A stretch of DNA of 9,003 nucleotides from JBEVEP01 sp040512755 (GCA_040512755.1 JBEVEP010000337.1:1-9003), one strand, 5' to 3'. Shown: positions 1-6,687, numbered from the stretch's first letter. The notes: generated by a model from the sequence alone, not told the origin. Made by a program: numbers and translations.

Positions 1-269
1 GTTGCCACCGCCACTCACCATCGTTTGAGATTTGCTGAAGCGCTTTTTGCCGCGCGTCCCCTTCACCCCCTGTGGGAGAAGGTGGCCGAGCCGAAGGCGA
101 GGGTCGGATGAGGGGTGCTCGAAGAAGCGAGACACGTCACAACTGCGCGCCAAGCGTTTGATTTCACAGTCATTTCTCCTGCGTTGCACTCTGGCCAACA
201 CCCCTCATCCGTCTCCGCGCTGCGCGCCGATCCACCTTCTCCCACAAGGGGAGAAGGGGGAATGGCTTC
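1..269. repeat. Palindromic intergenic repeat, unit 1
   Basis: First of two near-identical tandem units. The second starts at 270 and is identical for about the first 92 bases. The unit holds two related modules in opposite orientation. Module A (about 59-117) has an imperfect hairpin at 60-82 and ends in CGGATGAGGGGTG at 105-117. Module B (about 199-260) carries the reverse complement of that motif at 199-211 and a perfect 9-bp hairpin at 235-257 (CCTTCTCCC, loop ACAAG, GGGAGAAGG). The 15-mer at 71-85 is inverted at 232-246. Such C/G-rich mosaic palindromes between genes are typical of Rhizobiales (RIME-like families); naming the exact family needs a search. The left edge is cut by the window, so more copies may lie outside. 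Reading frames here are by-products of the repeat, not genes. Confidence 0.85.
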
Positions 270-547
270 GTTGCCACCGCCACTCACCATCGTTTGAGAT
301 TTGCTGAAGCGCTTTTTGCCGCGCGTCCCCTTCACCCCCTGTGGGAGAAGGTGGCCGAGCCGGAGCGAAGCGCAGGCGAGGTCGGATGAGGGGTGCTCGA
401 AGAAGCGAGACACGTCACAACTGCGCGCCCAGCGTGTGATTTTACAGTCAGTTCTCCTGCGTTGCACTCTGGCCAACACCCCTTATCCGTCTCGGCGCTG
501 CGCGCCGATCCACCTTCTCCCACAAGGGGAGAAGGGGGAATGGCTTC
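270..547. repeat. Palindromic intergenic repeat, unit 2
   Basis: Second copy of the unit at 1-269. By eye it differs by about six substitutions plus one indel near 361-380, where roughly ten bases (around GAGCGAAGCG) are gained and one G is lost, making it 278 bp. The module A hairpin lies at 329-351 and the module B hairpin at 513-535. A GC-rich stem GGCGC-TGC-GCGCC lies at 494-506. High identity across both modules and the spacer points to a fairly recent tandem duplication of the whole composite, not to two independent insertions. Confidence 0.85.
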
Positions 548-623
548 ATTGCCACCGCCAATCACCATCGCTTGCTGAAGCGCTTTTTGCCGCTCGGCCC
601 CCTTCTCCCACAGGGGGAGAAGG
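548..623. repeat. Partial third repeat copy ending in a strong hairpin
   Basis: The start matches the beginning of units 1 and 2 (TTGCCACCGCCA and GCTGAAGCGCTTTTTGCCG) with a 7-base deletion near 570. It then passes into a perfect 9-bp hairpin at 601-623 (CCTTCTCCC, loop ACAGG, GGGAGAAGG), like the module B hairpin. The hairpin ends 28 bases past the stop codon of aapP, so it would form at the 3' end of aap operon mRNA and could block 3' exonuclease decay or help end transcription. No U-run follows on the minus strand, so a classic intrinsic terminator is not supported. Confidence 0.7.
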
Positions 624-651
624 AACGCAGTCGCGCGATTGCGCCGTAACC

Positions 652-1455
652 TCAGTGCAGGATCTGGCTGAGGAACAGTTTGGTCCGCTCGTGCCGGGGG
701 TGGTCGAAGAACTCGACCGGCGTGTTCTGCTCCACGATCTGGCCCTGATCCATGAAGATCACGCGATTGGCGACCTTGCGCGCAAAGCCCATCTCGTGCG
801 TCACGCAAAGCATCGTCATGCCTTCTTCGGCAAGCCCCACCATGGTTTCCAGCACTTCCTTGATCATTTCAGGATCAAGCGCCGATGTCGGCTCGTCGAA
901 CAGCATGATGCGCGGGTTCATGCAGAGCGACCGAGCGATCGCCACGCGCTGCTGCTGGCCGCCGGAAAGCTGCCCCGGATATTTGTTCGCCTGTTCCGGG
1001 ATTTTCACCCGCCGCAGGAAGTGCATGGCCGTCTCGTCGGCCTGCTTCTTCGGAACCTTGCGCACCCAGATCGGCGCCAGCGTGCAGTTCTCCAGAATGG
1101 TGAGGTGCGGAAACAGATTGAAGTGCTGGAACACCATGCCGACCTCGCGGCGGACTTCGTCGATCTTCTTGAGATCGTTGGTCAGTTCCTTGTCGTCGAC
1201 AATGATCTTGCCCTTCTGGTGTTCTTCCAGCCGGTTGATGCAGCGTATCATCGTCGACTTGCCGGAACCGGACGGACCGCAAATCACGATGCGTTCACCG
1301 CGCATGACCCTCAGATTGATGTCCTTGAGCACATGGAACTCACCGTACCATTTGTGCATGCCCACGATATCGATGGCCACATCCGTGTCCGAGATGTGCA
1401 TTTTGGCGCGATCGACTTTGATTTCGTCGGCGCTAACTGCATTTTCTATAGCCAT
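652..1455 (-). CDS. aapP: General L-amino-acid ABC importer, ATP-binding protein AapP
   Basis: This is the ATPase that powers the AapJQMP amino-acid uptake system at the inner face of the cytoplasmic membrane. All nucleotide-binding motifs are intact in the 267-residue protein: Walker A GPSGSGKST at 60-68, Q-loop Gln110, signature LSGGQ at 163-167, Walker B IMLFDEP at 183-189 with catalytic Glu188, D-loop SALD at 191-194 and switch His220. The stretch VGMHKWYGEFHVLKDINL and the end DHPRHERTKLFLSQIL are typical of polar amino-acid importer ATPases (GlnQ/HisP/AapP group). An N-terminal extension of about 28 residues precedes the ABC domain, as is common in AapP. The ATG at 1455 has a purine-rich AAGGGGAAGG stretch just upstream. 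The gene begins 33 nt after aapM ends and is last in the operon, followed by the repeat array. Confidence 0.95.
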   Translation of the reverse strand: MAIENAVSADEIKVDRAKMHISDTDVAIDIVGMHKWYGEFHVLKDINLRVMRGERIVICGPSGSGKSTMIRCINRLEEHQKGKIIVDDKELTNDLKKIDEVRREVGMVFQHFNLFPHLTILENCTLAPIWVRKVPKKQADETAMHFLRRVKIPEQANKYPGQLSGGQQQRVAIARSLCMNPRIMLFDEPTSALDPEMIKEVLETMVGLAEEGMTMLCVTHEMGFARKVANRVIFMDQGQIVEQNTPVEFFDHPRHERTKLFLSQILH

Positions 1456-1488
1456 CGATCCTTCCCCTTTTCGCGGCCTTGTTCTTTG

Positions 1489-2646
1489 CTAACGCTTGTG
1501 CGCGGTATCAAGCCTGCGCTCCATATATATGGAATAGCGCGACATTCCGAAGCAGAATATCCAGAATACGAAGCCGGCAAAGACCAAACCGGTCATCGGC
1601 GTCTGGGCTGAAGCCCAGACGGCATCCGAGAAGTTCAGGCGGACGACGCCGAGCAGGTCGAACATGCCGATGATGTAGACCAGGCTGGTATCCTTGAACA
1701 TGCCGATGAACGTATTGACGATCCCGGGGATCACCAGCTTCAGCGCTTGCGGCAGTATGATCAGGTTGGTCTTCTGCCAATAGCCCAGGCCGAGTGAATC
1801 GGCGCCCTCATACTGCCCCTTCGGAATTGCCTGAAGCCCGCCGCGTACAACCTCGGCCATATAAGCGGAGGCAAACAGCGCAACACCGATCAGTGCCCGC
1901 AAAAGCTTGTCGAAGCTCATGCCCGCAGGCAGGAAAAGCGGCAGCATCACGCTGGCCATGAACAGCACCGTCACCAGCGGCACGCCACGAATGGCCTCGA
2001 TGAAGATTACGCAGATCAGCTTCACAACCGGCATCTTCGATCGGCGGCCAAGAGCCAACACAATGCCGAATGGCAGCGACACAGCAATGCCGACAAAGGA
2101 CAGGATCAGCGTCACCATCAGGCCGCCCCACAGCGGCGTCTCGACGTGACGCAGACCGAACCAGCCGCCTGTCAAAAGGACAAAGGCGACGATCGGGAAT
2201 ACGAAGAAGAACAGTATCGCGTTCCAACCCTTGTAGGGAACTTTAGGGATAAGCAGCGGCGCCAGCAGTGCGACGAACATGATACCGCAAAGGATCACGC
2301 GCCAGCGTTCGTCGACCGGATAGAGGTTGAACATGAAAAGGTCGAACTTGGCGCGAACGAAGGCCCAGCACGCCCCCGACCATCCATCCGGCTGAATGCC
2401 GCCCTGCGCTACAGTCGCGCAGAACGTGCGGTCGGTTCCGGCCCATTGCGCGTCTATGAACGCCCAGCGGATGAACGGCGGCAGGATGTAGGCGACGATC
2501 AGCAGCCCGATGATCGTAAGTGCTGTGTCGCCCTTCGACGCGAAAAGGTTCTTGCGAACCCAGCCGATAAGGCCGGCCTCCGTAACCGGAGGCGCCTGGT
2601 TTGCCGCCATTTCGGCGCGGACGAAGGTGAGGTCGTGTTCCTGCAT
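1489..2646 (-). CDS. aapM: General L-amino-acid ABC importer, permease AapM
   Basis: Inner-membrane permease that pairs with AapQ to form the translocation path for L-amino acids. It has 385 residues, far longer than the roughly 220-250 of simple HisM/GlnP permeases, as is normal for the Aap/Bzt type with extra N-terminal membrane segments (hydrophobic stretches near 42-58, 117-134 and 143-160). The core BPD_transp_1 domain begins near 173, and the EAA loop that docks on the ATPase runs from about Glu265 to Leu286 (EVVRGGLQAIPKGQYEGADSLG). The frame stays open far upstream inside aapQ, but the ATG at 2646 is right: it gives the family N-terminus MQEHDL, lies 5 nt after the aapQ stop, and has AAGGTAAGGG before it. 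The tight spacing suggests translational coupling with aapQ. The stop is TAG. Confidence 0.93.
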   Translation of the reverse strand: MQEHDLTFVRAEMAANQAPPVTEAGLIGWVRKNLFASKGDTALTIIGLLIVAYILPPFIRWAFIDAQWAGTDRTFCATVAQGGIQPDGWSGACWAFVRAKFDLFMFNLYPVDERWRVILCGIMFVALLAPLLIPKVPYKGWNAILFFFVFPIVAFVLLTGGWFGLRHVETPLWGGLMVTLILSFVGIAVSLPFGIVLALGRRSKMPVVKLICVIFIEAIRGVPLVTVLFMASVMLPLFLPAGMSFDKLLRALIGVALFASAYMAEVVRGGLQAIPKGQYEGADSLGLGYWQKTNLIILPQALKLVIPGIVNTFIGMFKDTSLVYIIGMFDLLGVVRLNFSDAVWASAQTPMTGLVFAGFVFWIFCFGMSRYSIYMERRLDTAHKR

Positions 2647-2651
2647 CGCCC

Positions 2652-3842
2652 TTACCTTTCGACCAGCGCCATTTTGGCGTTGAACCAGTTCATGAAAGCG
2701 GAGGTGATCAGGCTGAGGCTCAGATAAACCACCATCCATATGGCAACGATTTCGATCGCCTGTCCTGTCTGGTTGAGGATCGTTCCGCCTATGGCGACAA
2801 GGTCCGGATAGCCGATAGCGATCGCCAGCGACGAATTCTTCGTCAGATTGAGATACTGACTGGTAAGCGGCGGTATAACGATCCGCATCGCCTGCGGAAT
2901 GACGACCAGCCTCAGCGCCTGTCCCGGCCTGAGGCCGAGTGCATAAGACGCCTCGGTCTGACCCTTGCTGACACCCAATATGCCGGCGCGCACGATCTCG
3001 GCGATGAATGCCGCTGTATAGAAAGACAGCGCCAGAAAGAGCGACAGGAACTCTGGTTTGACCTGGAAACCACCGGTCAGGTTGAAGGTCGACTGCTTCG
3101 GAAAGTCGAAAGTGAGGGGAAAGCCGGCTGCCAGGAACGCGAGCACCGGCAGTCCGATAATGAGCGCGAGTCCGGTCCAGAGCACCGGGAACTGCTGCCC
3201 CGTCGCCATCTGGCGCTGATAGGCCCGGCGGGCGACGAACCAGGTCATGCCGATAGCAAGCAGCAGGGCCACCGGTATCAGCCAGGCGCCCTCGCCCCAA
3301 ACTGTCTTCGGGAAATAGAAGCCTCGGCTGTTCAGATATGAGCCGAAAGGCAGTTCGATACTGTCGCGCGGCAGCGGCAAGACAGACAAAACGCCGAAGT
3401 ACCAGAAGAATATAACGAGCAGCGGCGGGATGTTACGGAAGACTTCTACATAAACGGTCGAAATCTTGCGGATCAGCCAGTTGTGGGAAAGCCGGCCAAT
3501 ACCGACAATGAATCCCAGCACCGTCGCCGTGATAACTCCCAACACGGCGACAACGATCGTGTTTAGAAACCCAACGATCAGCGCGCGGCCAAAGGTGGAA
3601 TCCGACGAGTAAGCGATCAGGCTGTCGCTGATGTCGAATCCTGACCGTCCCCGTAGAAAGCCAAATCCGGAAGCGATGTTCGAACGCCTCAGGTTCTCGA
3701 CGGTGTTGTTAGTGATCCAGTAGATAAACGCGGCAATGAGAACAAAAACAAGGATTTGAAAAAAGATGCCGCGGATCTTCGGGTCATAGAAGAGCGAACC
3801 CCGGTCGGGCCTGACCGGCCGAACGATGTCGTGCGATGCCAT
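2652..3842 (-). CDS. aapQ: General L-amino-acid ABC importer, permease AapQ
   Basis: First of the two inner-membrane permeases of the importer, partner of AapM. It has 396 residues, the long form found in Aap/Bzt systems. A first membrane segment lies near 27-43, followed by a periplasmic stretch of about 40 residues. The conserved permease domain starts near 87 (ALIVGFLNTIVVAVLG). The motif VEVFRNIPPLLVIFFWYF at about 132-149 is typical of polar amino-acid permeases. Two more hydrophobic segments at 187-203 and 221-240 interrupt the domain. The EAA loop lies at about 282-304 (Glu282, Gly293). The ATG at 3842 has an AGGGGAG ribosome-binding site about 7 nt upstream. A 63-nt gap holding a stem-loop separates it from aapJ, while aapM follows after 5 nt. 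Confidence 0.94.
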   Translation of the reverse strand: MASHDIVRPVRPDRGSLFYDPKIRGIFFQILVFVLIAAFIYWITNNTVENLRRSNIASGFGFLRGRSGFDISDSLIAYSSDSTFGRALIVGFLNTIVVAVLGVITATVLGFIVGIGRLSHNWLIRKISTVYVEVFRNIPPLLVIFFWYFGVLSVLPLPRDSIELPFGSYLNSRGFYFPKTVWGEGAWLIPVALLLAIGMTWFVARRAYQRQMATGQQFPVLWTGLALIIGLPVLAFLAAGFPLTFDFPKQSTFNLTGGFQVKPEFLSLFLALSFYTAAFIAEIVRAGILGVSKGQTEASYALGLRPGQALRLVVIPQAMRIVIPPLTSQYLNLTKNSSLAIAIGYPDLVAIGGTILNQTGQAIEIVAIWMVVYLSLSLITSAFMNWFNAKMALVER

Positions 3843-3864
3843 CGAAACTCCCCTGATTATAGGA

Positions 3865-3893
3865 GCCGGAGAACGGCTATCCGTTTCTCCGGC
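3865..3893 (-). promoter_or_regulatory. Stem-loop between aapJ and aapQ
   Basis: A 9-bp perfect stem (GCCGGAGAA at 3865-3873 with TTCTCCGGC at 3885-3893) is extended inward by CGG/CCG around a single bulged base, with loop CTAT. It starts 13 nt after the aapJ stop and leaves the aapQ ribosome-binding site free. No U-run follows on the minus strand, so it is not a full terminator. In many importer operons a hairpin here protects or truncates the binding-protein mRNA, so that the binding protein is made in excess over the permeases. That role is inferred for this case. Confidence 0.6.
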
Positions 3894-3905
3894 CCCGATT
3901 CTTTA

Positions 3906-4934
3906 TCAGCGGATCGGCATTCCGTACTGCAGACCACCTTTTGTCCAAAGCCCGTTCACGCCACGCGCGATCTTGAGCGGGCTACCGCTTCCAACGTTCT
4001 TTTCGAACATCTCGCCGTAGTTGCCTACAGCCTTTACAGTATTGGCGACCCAGTCGTTCGTCAGGCCAAGGTCGGTGCCAATCTTGGTGTCGGCCTCGGT
4101 GCCGAGGACACGCTTGATCTCGGGATTCTCCGAGTTCTTCATTTCCTCGACATTCGCTTGGGTAATGCCGAGTTCCTCGGCGTTGAGCAGCGCGAAGTAG
4201 GTCCACTTCACGACGTCGTACCACTGGTCGTCGCCCTGGCGTACGGCCGGACCAAGCGGCTCCTTGGAGATGATCTCGGGCAAAACAACGTGATCGTCGG
4301 GAGCGCCCAGCGTCAGGCGGGTAGCATAGAGGCCCGACTGGTCGGTTGTGAGGACATCGCAGCGACCGCTGTCATAAGCAGCATTGGTCTCTTCCAACTT
4401 TTCGAAAACAACCGGATTGTACTCCATCTTGTTCGCCTTGAAGTAGTCGGCAAGATTGAGTTCGGTCGTCGTGCCGGACTGTACACAGACAGCAGCACCT
4501 GAAAGCTGCAGCGCGGAATTGACGCCCGGCAGTTTCTTCGAGTTGATCATGAAACCCTGGCCGTCATAGTAGGTGACGCCAGCGAAGTTCAACCCGAGCG
4601 CCGTGTCGCGATTGATGGTCCACGTGGTGTTCCGCGAGAGAAGATCGATCTCACCCGACTGAAGCGCGGTGAAACGCTCTTTGGCGTTGAGCGGCGTGAA
4701 CTTCACCTTGGTGCCATCGCCAAAAACCGCCGCCGCGACCGCGCGGCAGAAATCGGCGTCGAGACCCGCCCATTCGCCCTTCGCATCCGGCGCCGAAAAA
4801 CCGGCGAGACCGGTGTTGACGCCGCATTGGACGAAGCCTTTCGCCTTGACGTCGTCAAGTGTAGCGGCTGAGGCGACCGATGCTGTCAAAGCAAGCGCGG
4901 CCACGCCCAAAACCCCTGTCAGAACGTTTTTCAT
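3906..4934 (-). CDS. aapJ: General L-amino-acid ABC importer, periplasmic binding protein AapJ
   Basis: Periplasmic solute-binding protein (SBP family 3) that captures L-amino acids and hands them to AapQM. It has 342 residues from the ATG at 4934. The sequence starts with a clear Sec signal peptide (MKNVLTG, a hydrophobic core, then cleavage after ASA near residue 23). The mature part shows family-3 features: FVQCGVNTGLAGFS at 34-47, GLDADFCRAVAAAVF at 57-71, the ligand-pocket segment LLSRNTTWTINRD at 98-110 (Arg101 probably binds the carboxylate), and LTTDQSGLYA at 195-204. Four cysteines (37, 63, 150, 192) could form disulfides in the periplasm. A GTG at 4940 is in frame, but the ATG two codons later is preferred: AAAGGG then lies 9 nt upstream instead of 3. 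It is first in the operon, and metC is divergent. Confidence 0.95.
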   Translation of the reverse strand: MKNVLTGVLGVAALALTASVASAATLDDVKAKGFVQCGVNTGLAGFSAPDAKGEWAGLDADFCRAVAAAVFGDGTKVKFTPLNAKERFTALQSGEIDLLSRNTTWTINRDTALGLNFAGVTYYDGQGFMINSKKLPGVNSALQLSGAAVCVQSGTTTELNLADYFKANKMEYNPVVFEKLEETNAAYDSGRCDVLTTDQSGLYATRLTLGAPDDHVVLPEIISKEPLGPAVRQGDDQWYDVVKWTYFALLNAEELGITQANVEEMKNSENPEIKRVLGTEADTKIGTDLGLTNDWVANTVKAVGNYGEMFEKNVGSGSPLKIARGVNGLWTKGGLQYGMPIR

Positions 4935-4981
4935 ACCCACAAACCCTTTTCTGTTTTTTTCAGAGAACCAGCCCTGAATGA

Positions 4982-5015
4982 TTCCCGTGTGGAAGCTGGC
5001 TTCCCGTTCCCGTGT
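4982..5015. promoter_or_regulatory. Candidate operator: palindrome within a direct repeat
   Basis: GGAAGC-TG-GCTTCC (4991-5004) is a perfect 6-2-6 palindrome. The 9-mer TTCCCGTGT occurs just left of it (4982-4990) and again at 5007-5015, a 25-bp spacing. The cluster lies about 48-81 bp upstream of the aapJ start, a suitable place for a regulator binding site or a leader hairpin. No regulator can be named from sequence alone. Confidence 0.35.
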
Positions 5016-5070
5016 CTGGAACGCCGCATCTTATCTGACGCGTGTGCCCCATCTCCCATTCACGTGCCAC

Positions 5071-5099
5071 ATCGAAGGCGATTATTAGGTTGCGGTCAA
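5071..5099 (-). promoter_or_regulatory. Possible housekeeping promoter for the aap operon
   Basis: Reading the minus strand, CTTGACC (TTGACC at 5099-5094) is a good -35 match for alphaproteobacterial housekeeping promoters. At a spacing of 17 nt the -10 hexamer is TTCGAT (5076-5071), which matches the consensus at only three of six positions. It would give a leader of about 130 nt before aapJ. The -35 overlaps the dyad at 5092-5113. This is a weak prediction. Confidence 0.25.
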
Positions 5100-5166
5100 G
5101 GGCGAATGACCGCTGCAACGTCGGTTTGCAAACTGACGCCCCACAATCTGCACCATATTGCTATGG
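5092..5166. promoter_or_regulatory. Three consecutive dyads upstream of metC
   Basis: Three inverted repeats follow each other. GCGGTCA (5092-5098) pairs with TGACCGC (5107-5113) across 8 bp. The 20-bp near-perfect palindrome at 5119-5138 is centred on GTTTGCAAAC, with outer arms CGTC and GACG and only one G/T mismatch per half. CCATA-TTGC-TATGG lies at 5153-5166. They sit 138-212 bp before the metC start and could be operators or parts of a structured leader. Confidence 0.4.
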
Positions 5167-5303
5167 ACGCAAGGATAACGCCGGCAAAACACAGGGAAAG
5201 CTGCGCTCGCTGGGCCAATCACTGGAGCCAAATGCCCGGTTGCGCCGGGCGAGCCCGCGTCCTATGCGTAGCGCCGTTTTTTCCCATGAAGGCTTACGAA
5301 ACC

Positions 5304-6482
5304 ATGGCCAAGCGCGACTATTCAGGAACCGGTGTCAATACACGGCTCGCCCATTCCGGCAACGATCCGCATGACTATTTCGGTTTCGTCAATCCGCCGG
5401 TCGTTCATGCCTCGACCGTGCTCTTTCCCGACGCAAGCACGCTCGCCTCGCGCCAGCAGAAATACGTCTACGGAACCCACAATACGCCGACATCAGATGC
5501 GCTTGCGGCTGCCATCAACGAACTTGAAGGATCAGCGGGCACGATCATGGTCCCGTCCGGCCTCGCCGCGGTGACGGTGCCTCTGCTCGGCTTTCTGTCG
5601 GCCGGGGATCATGTGCTGATCGTTGATTCGGTCTATGGGCCGACGCGCCGGTTCGCTGACACCATGCTTGTCAGGCTCGGTGTCGAGGTCGAGTACTACG
5701 ATCCGCTGATCGGCGGCGCGATCGCGTCGCTGATCAAATCGAACACGAAAGTGGTGTTCACCGAATCACCCGGCACCATGACCTTCGAGGTGCAGGACAT
5801 TCCCGCGATCGTCCGCGCCGCCCACGAACGTGGCGCGATCGTGATGATGGACAATACCTGGGCGACCCCGCTCTACTTCCGCGCGTTCGATCATGGCGTC
5901 GACATTACGATTCACGCATCGACCAAATATCCGGCTGGCCATTCCGATGTGCTGCTCGGAACGGTTTCCGCGAATGCGGCCTGCTGGGAGCGGCTCTACC
6001 ACACCTATCTGGTGCTTGGCGTCTGCGCCGGTCCCGACGACGTCTATCAGGTGCTCCGCGGTTTGCGCACGATGGGCGTTCGCCTCGAGCGCCATCAGCG
6101 CAGCGCGCTGGAGATCGCCCGCTGGCTGGAGACCGAGCCCGGCATTGCGCGGGTGCTGCATCCTGGGCTGGAAAGCCATCCGGGCCACGCTCTGTGGAAA
6201 CGCGATTTTTCCGGCGCCAGCGGCGTCTTCTCTATTGTGCTTGCCGGCGGCGGGAAGAAACAGGCGCACGCTTTTCTCGATGCGCTACGGATTTTCGGCC
6301 TCGGCTATTCCTGGGGCGGCTACGAGAGCCTCGCGGTTCAGGGATCGCTTGCCGACCGCACCGTCGCCAAGGGGCCGTATGAGGGCCCGGTGATCCGGCT
6401 CCAGATTGGATTGGAGGATGTCGAAGATCTCAAGGCGGACCTCGCCGCTGGCCTCAAGGCTGCCCGGGAGGCGAGCGACTGA
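5304..6482 (+). CDS. metC: Cystathionine beta-lyase (MetC type)
   Basis: Cytoplasmic PLP enzyme that splits L-cystathionine into homocysteine, pyruvate and ammonia, the step before methionine synthase. It has 392 residues, the usual length for the Cys/Met metabolism PLP family. Visible active-site elements are Tyr56 in YGTHNTPT, Tyr111 in DSVYGPTRRF (stacks on PLP), Asp183 in MMDNTWATPL (pairs with the pyridine nitrogen), the Schiff-base Lys208 in IHASTKYPAGHSD, and Arg365 in VIRLQIGLED (substrate carboxylate). SYSWGGYESL-like text (GYSWGGYESLAV, 334-345) is typical of beta-lyases, which argues against the gamma-synthase or gamma-lyase relatives. The ATG at 5304 is chosen because GAAGG lies 11 nt upstream and the protein then starts like rhizobial MetC (MAKRDYSGTGVNTRLAHSG). 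An in-frame ATG at 5286 lacks a ribosome-binding site. Divergent from aapJ, convergent with tatC. Confidence 0.92.
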   Translation: MAKRDYSGTGVNTRLAHSGNDPHDYFGFVNPPVVHASTVLFPDASTLASRQQKYVYGTHNTPTSDALAAAINELEGSAGTIMVPSGLAAVTVPLLGFLSAGDHVLIVDSVYGPTRRFADTMLVRLGVEVEYYDPLIGGAIASLIKSNTKVVFTESPGTMTFEVQDIPAIVRAAHERGAIVMMDNTWATPLYFRAFDHGVDITIHASTKYPAGHSDVLLGTVSANAACWERLYHTYLVLGVCAGPDDVYQVLRGLRTMGVRLERHQRSALEIARWLETEPGIARVLHPGLESHPGHALWKRDFSGASGVFSIVLAGGGKKQAHAFLDALRIFGLGYSWGGYESLAVQGSLADRTVAKGPYEGPVIRLQIGLEDVEDLKADLAAGLKAAREASD

Positions 6483-6509
6483 TTTCGGCTGCTCACCAAA
6501 TTTCCATCG

Positions 6510-6531
6510 TTGCGGGGAGGATTCTCCGCAA
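6510..6531. terminator. Stem-loop in the metC/tatC convergent gap, possible terminator
   Basis: TTGCGGGGA (6510-6518) pairs with TTCTCCGCAA-type bases at 6523-6531, giving nine pairs including one G-U, with loop GGAT. It starts 28 nt after the metC stop. Neither strand shows a U-run right after the stem, so its action as an intrinsic terminator is doubtful; it may instead mark the 3' end of metC mRNA. The remaining sequence to 6687 has only very short stems and no supported gene. Confidence 0.35.
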
Positions 6532-6687
6532 TTGCTGATGACTTTGAGGCAGCTCGGATCATCTTGGATCGAAAAATGACGCTGTGAATCAGCTCTGCCG
6601 CCTACCGCATTGATCCGAAACGGCTTTTTCCACGCCGCCTCCAAAACGGAGACCGGATTTATCCACCCCGCCGAAACGTGAGCCGCG

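Larger units (their letters stand above)
4935..5303. promoter_or_regulatory. Divergent control region between aapJ and metC
   Basis: This 369-bp region has no convincing gene. It must hold the promoters of both the aap operon (leftward) and metC (rightward). Visible structure, left to right: a T-rich tract at 4955-4960 (an A-run in the aapJ leader), a 14-bp palindrome at 4991-5004 flanked by a direct repeat, a sequence resembling the -24 half of a sigma-54 promoter at 5063-5069, three dyads between 5092 and 5166, and two overlapping hairpins followed by six T at 5234-5282. No SAM-II riboswitch core was recognised. The frame of metC is open through the whole region, which looks accidental. Confidence 0.7.

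Noticed and set aside
32..578. Short open frames within the repeat region on both strands
   Set aside because: The same peptide text recurs because the DNA repeats; the frames cross hairpins, lack ribosome-binding sites and resemble no protein.
301..1611. Long plus-strand open frame of 436 codons opposite aapP
   Set aside because: It begins in the repeat array and runs antisense to the well-conserved aapP. It matches no family, and GC-rich genes commonly leave such open antisense frames.
2647..3300. Upstream extension of the aapM frame to 603 residues
   Set aside because: It overlaps aapQ in another frame. The ATG at 2646 has a ribosome-binding site and gives the correct family N-terminus.
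5054..5069. Sigma-54-type promoter on the minus strand upstream of aapJ
   Set aside because: The -24 half TGGCACG is perfect, and nitrogen control of aap is plausible. The -12 half, however, reads TGGGA and lacks the near-invariant GC, so I do not call it.
5149..5166. NtrC binding site upstream of metC
   Set aside because: Only one half-site (TGCACC) is present; the expected GGTGCA partner at the right spacing is missing.
5090..5300. SAM-II riboswitch in the metC leader
   Set aside because: The characteristic pseudoknot core with its conserved GCTAAA segment is not present; the visible stems do not fit this class.
6483..6687. Small gene in the metC/tatC convergent gap
   Set aside because: No frame with a start, a ribosome-binding site and a recognisable product was found; only weak stems are visible.
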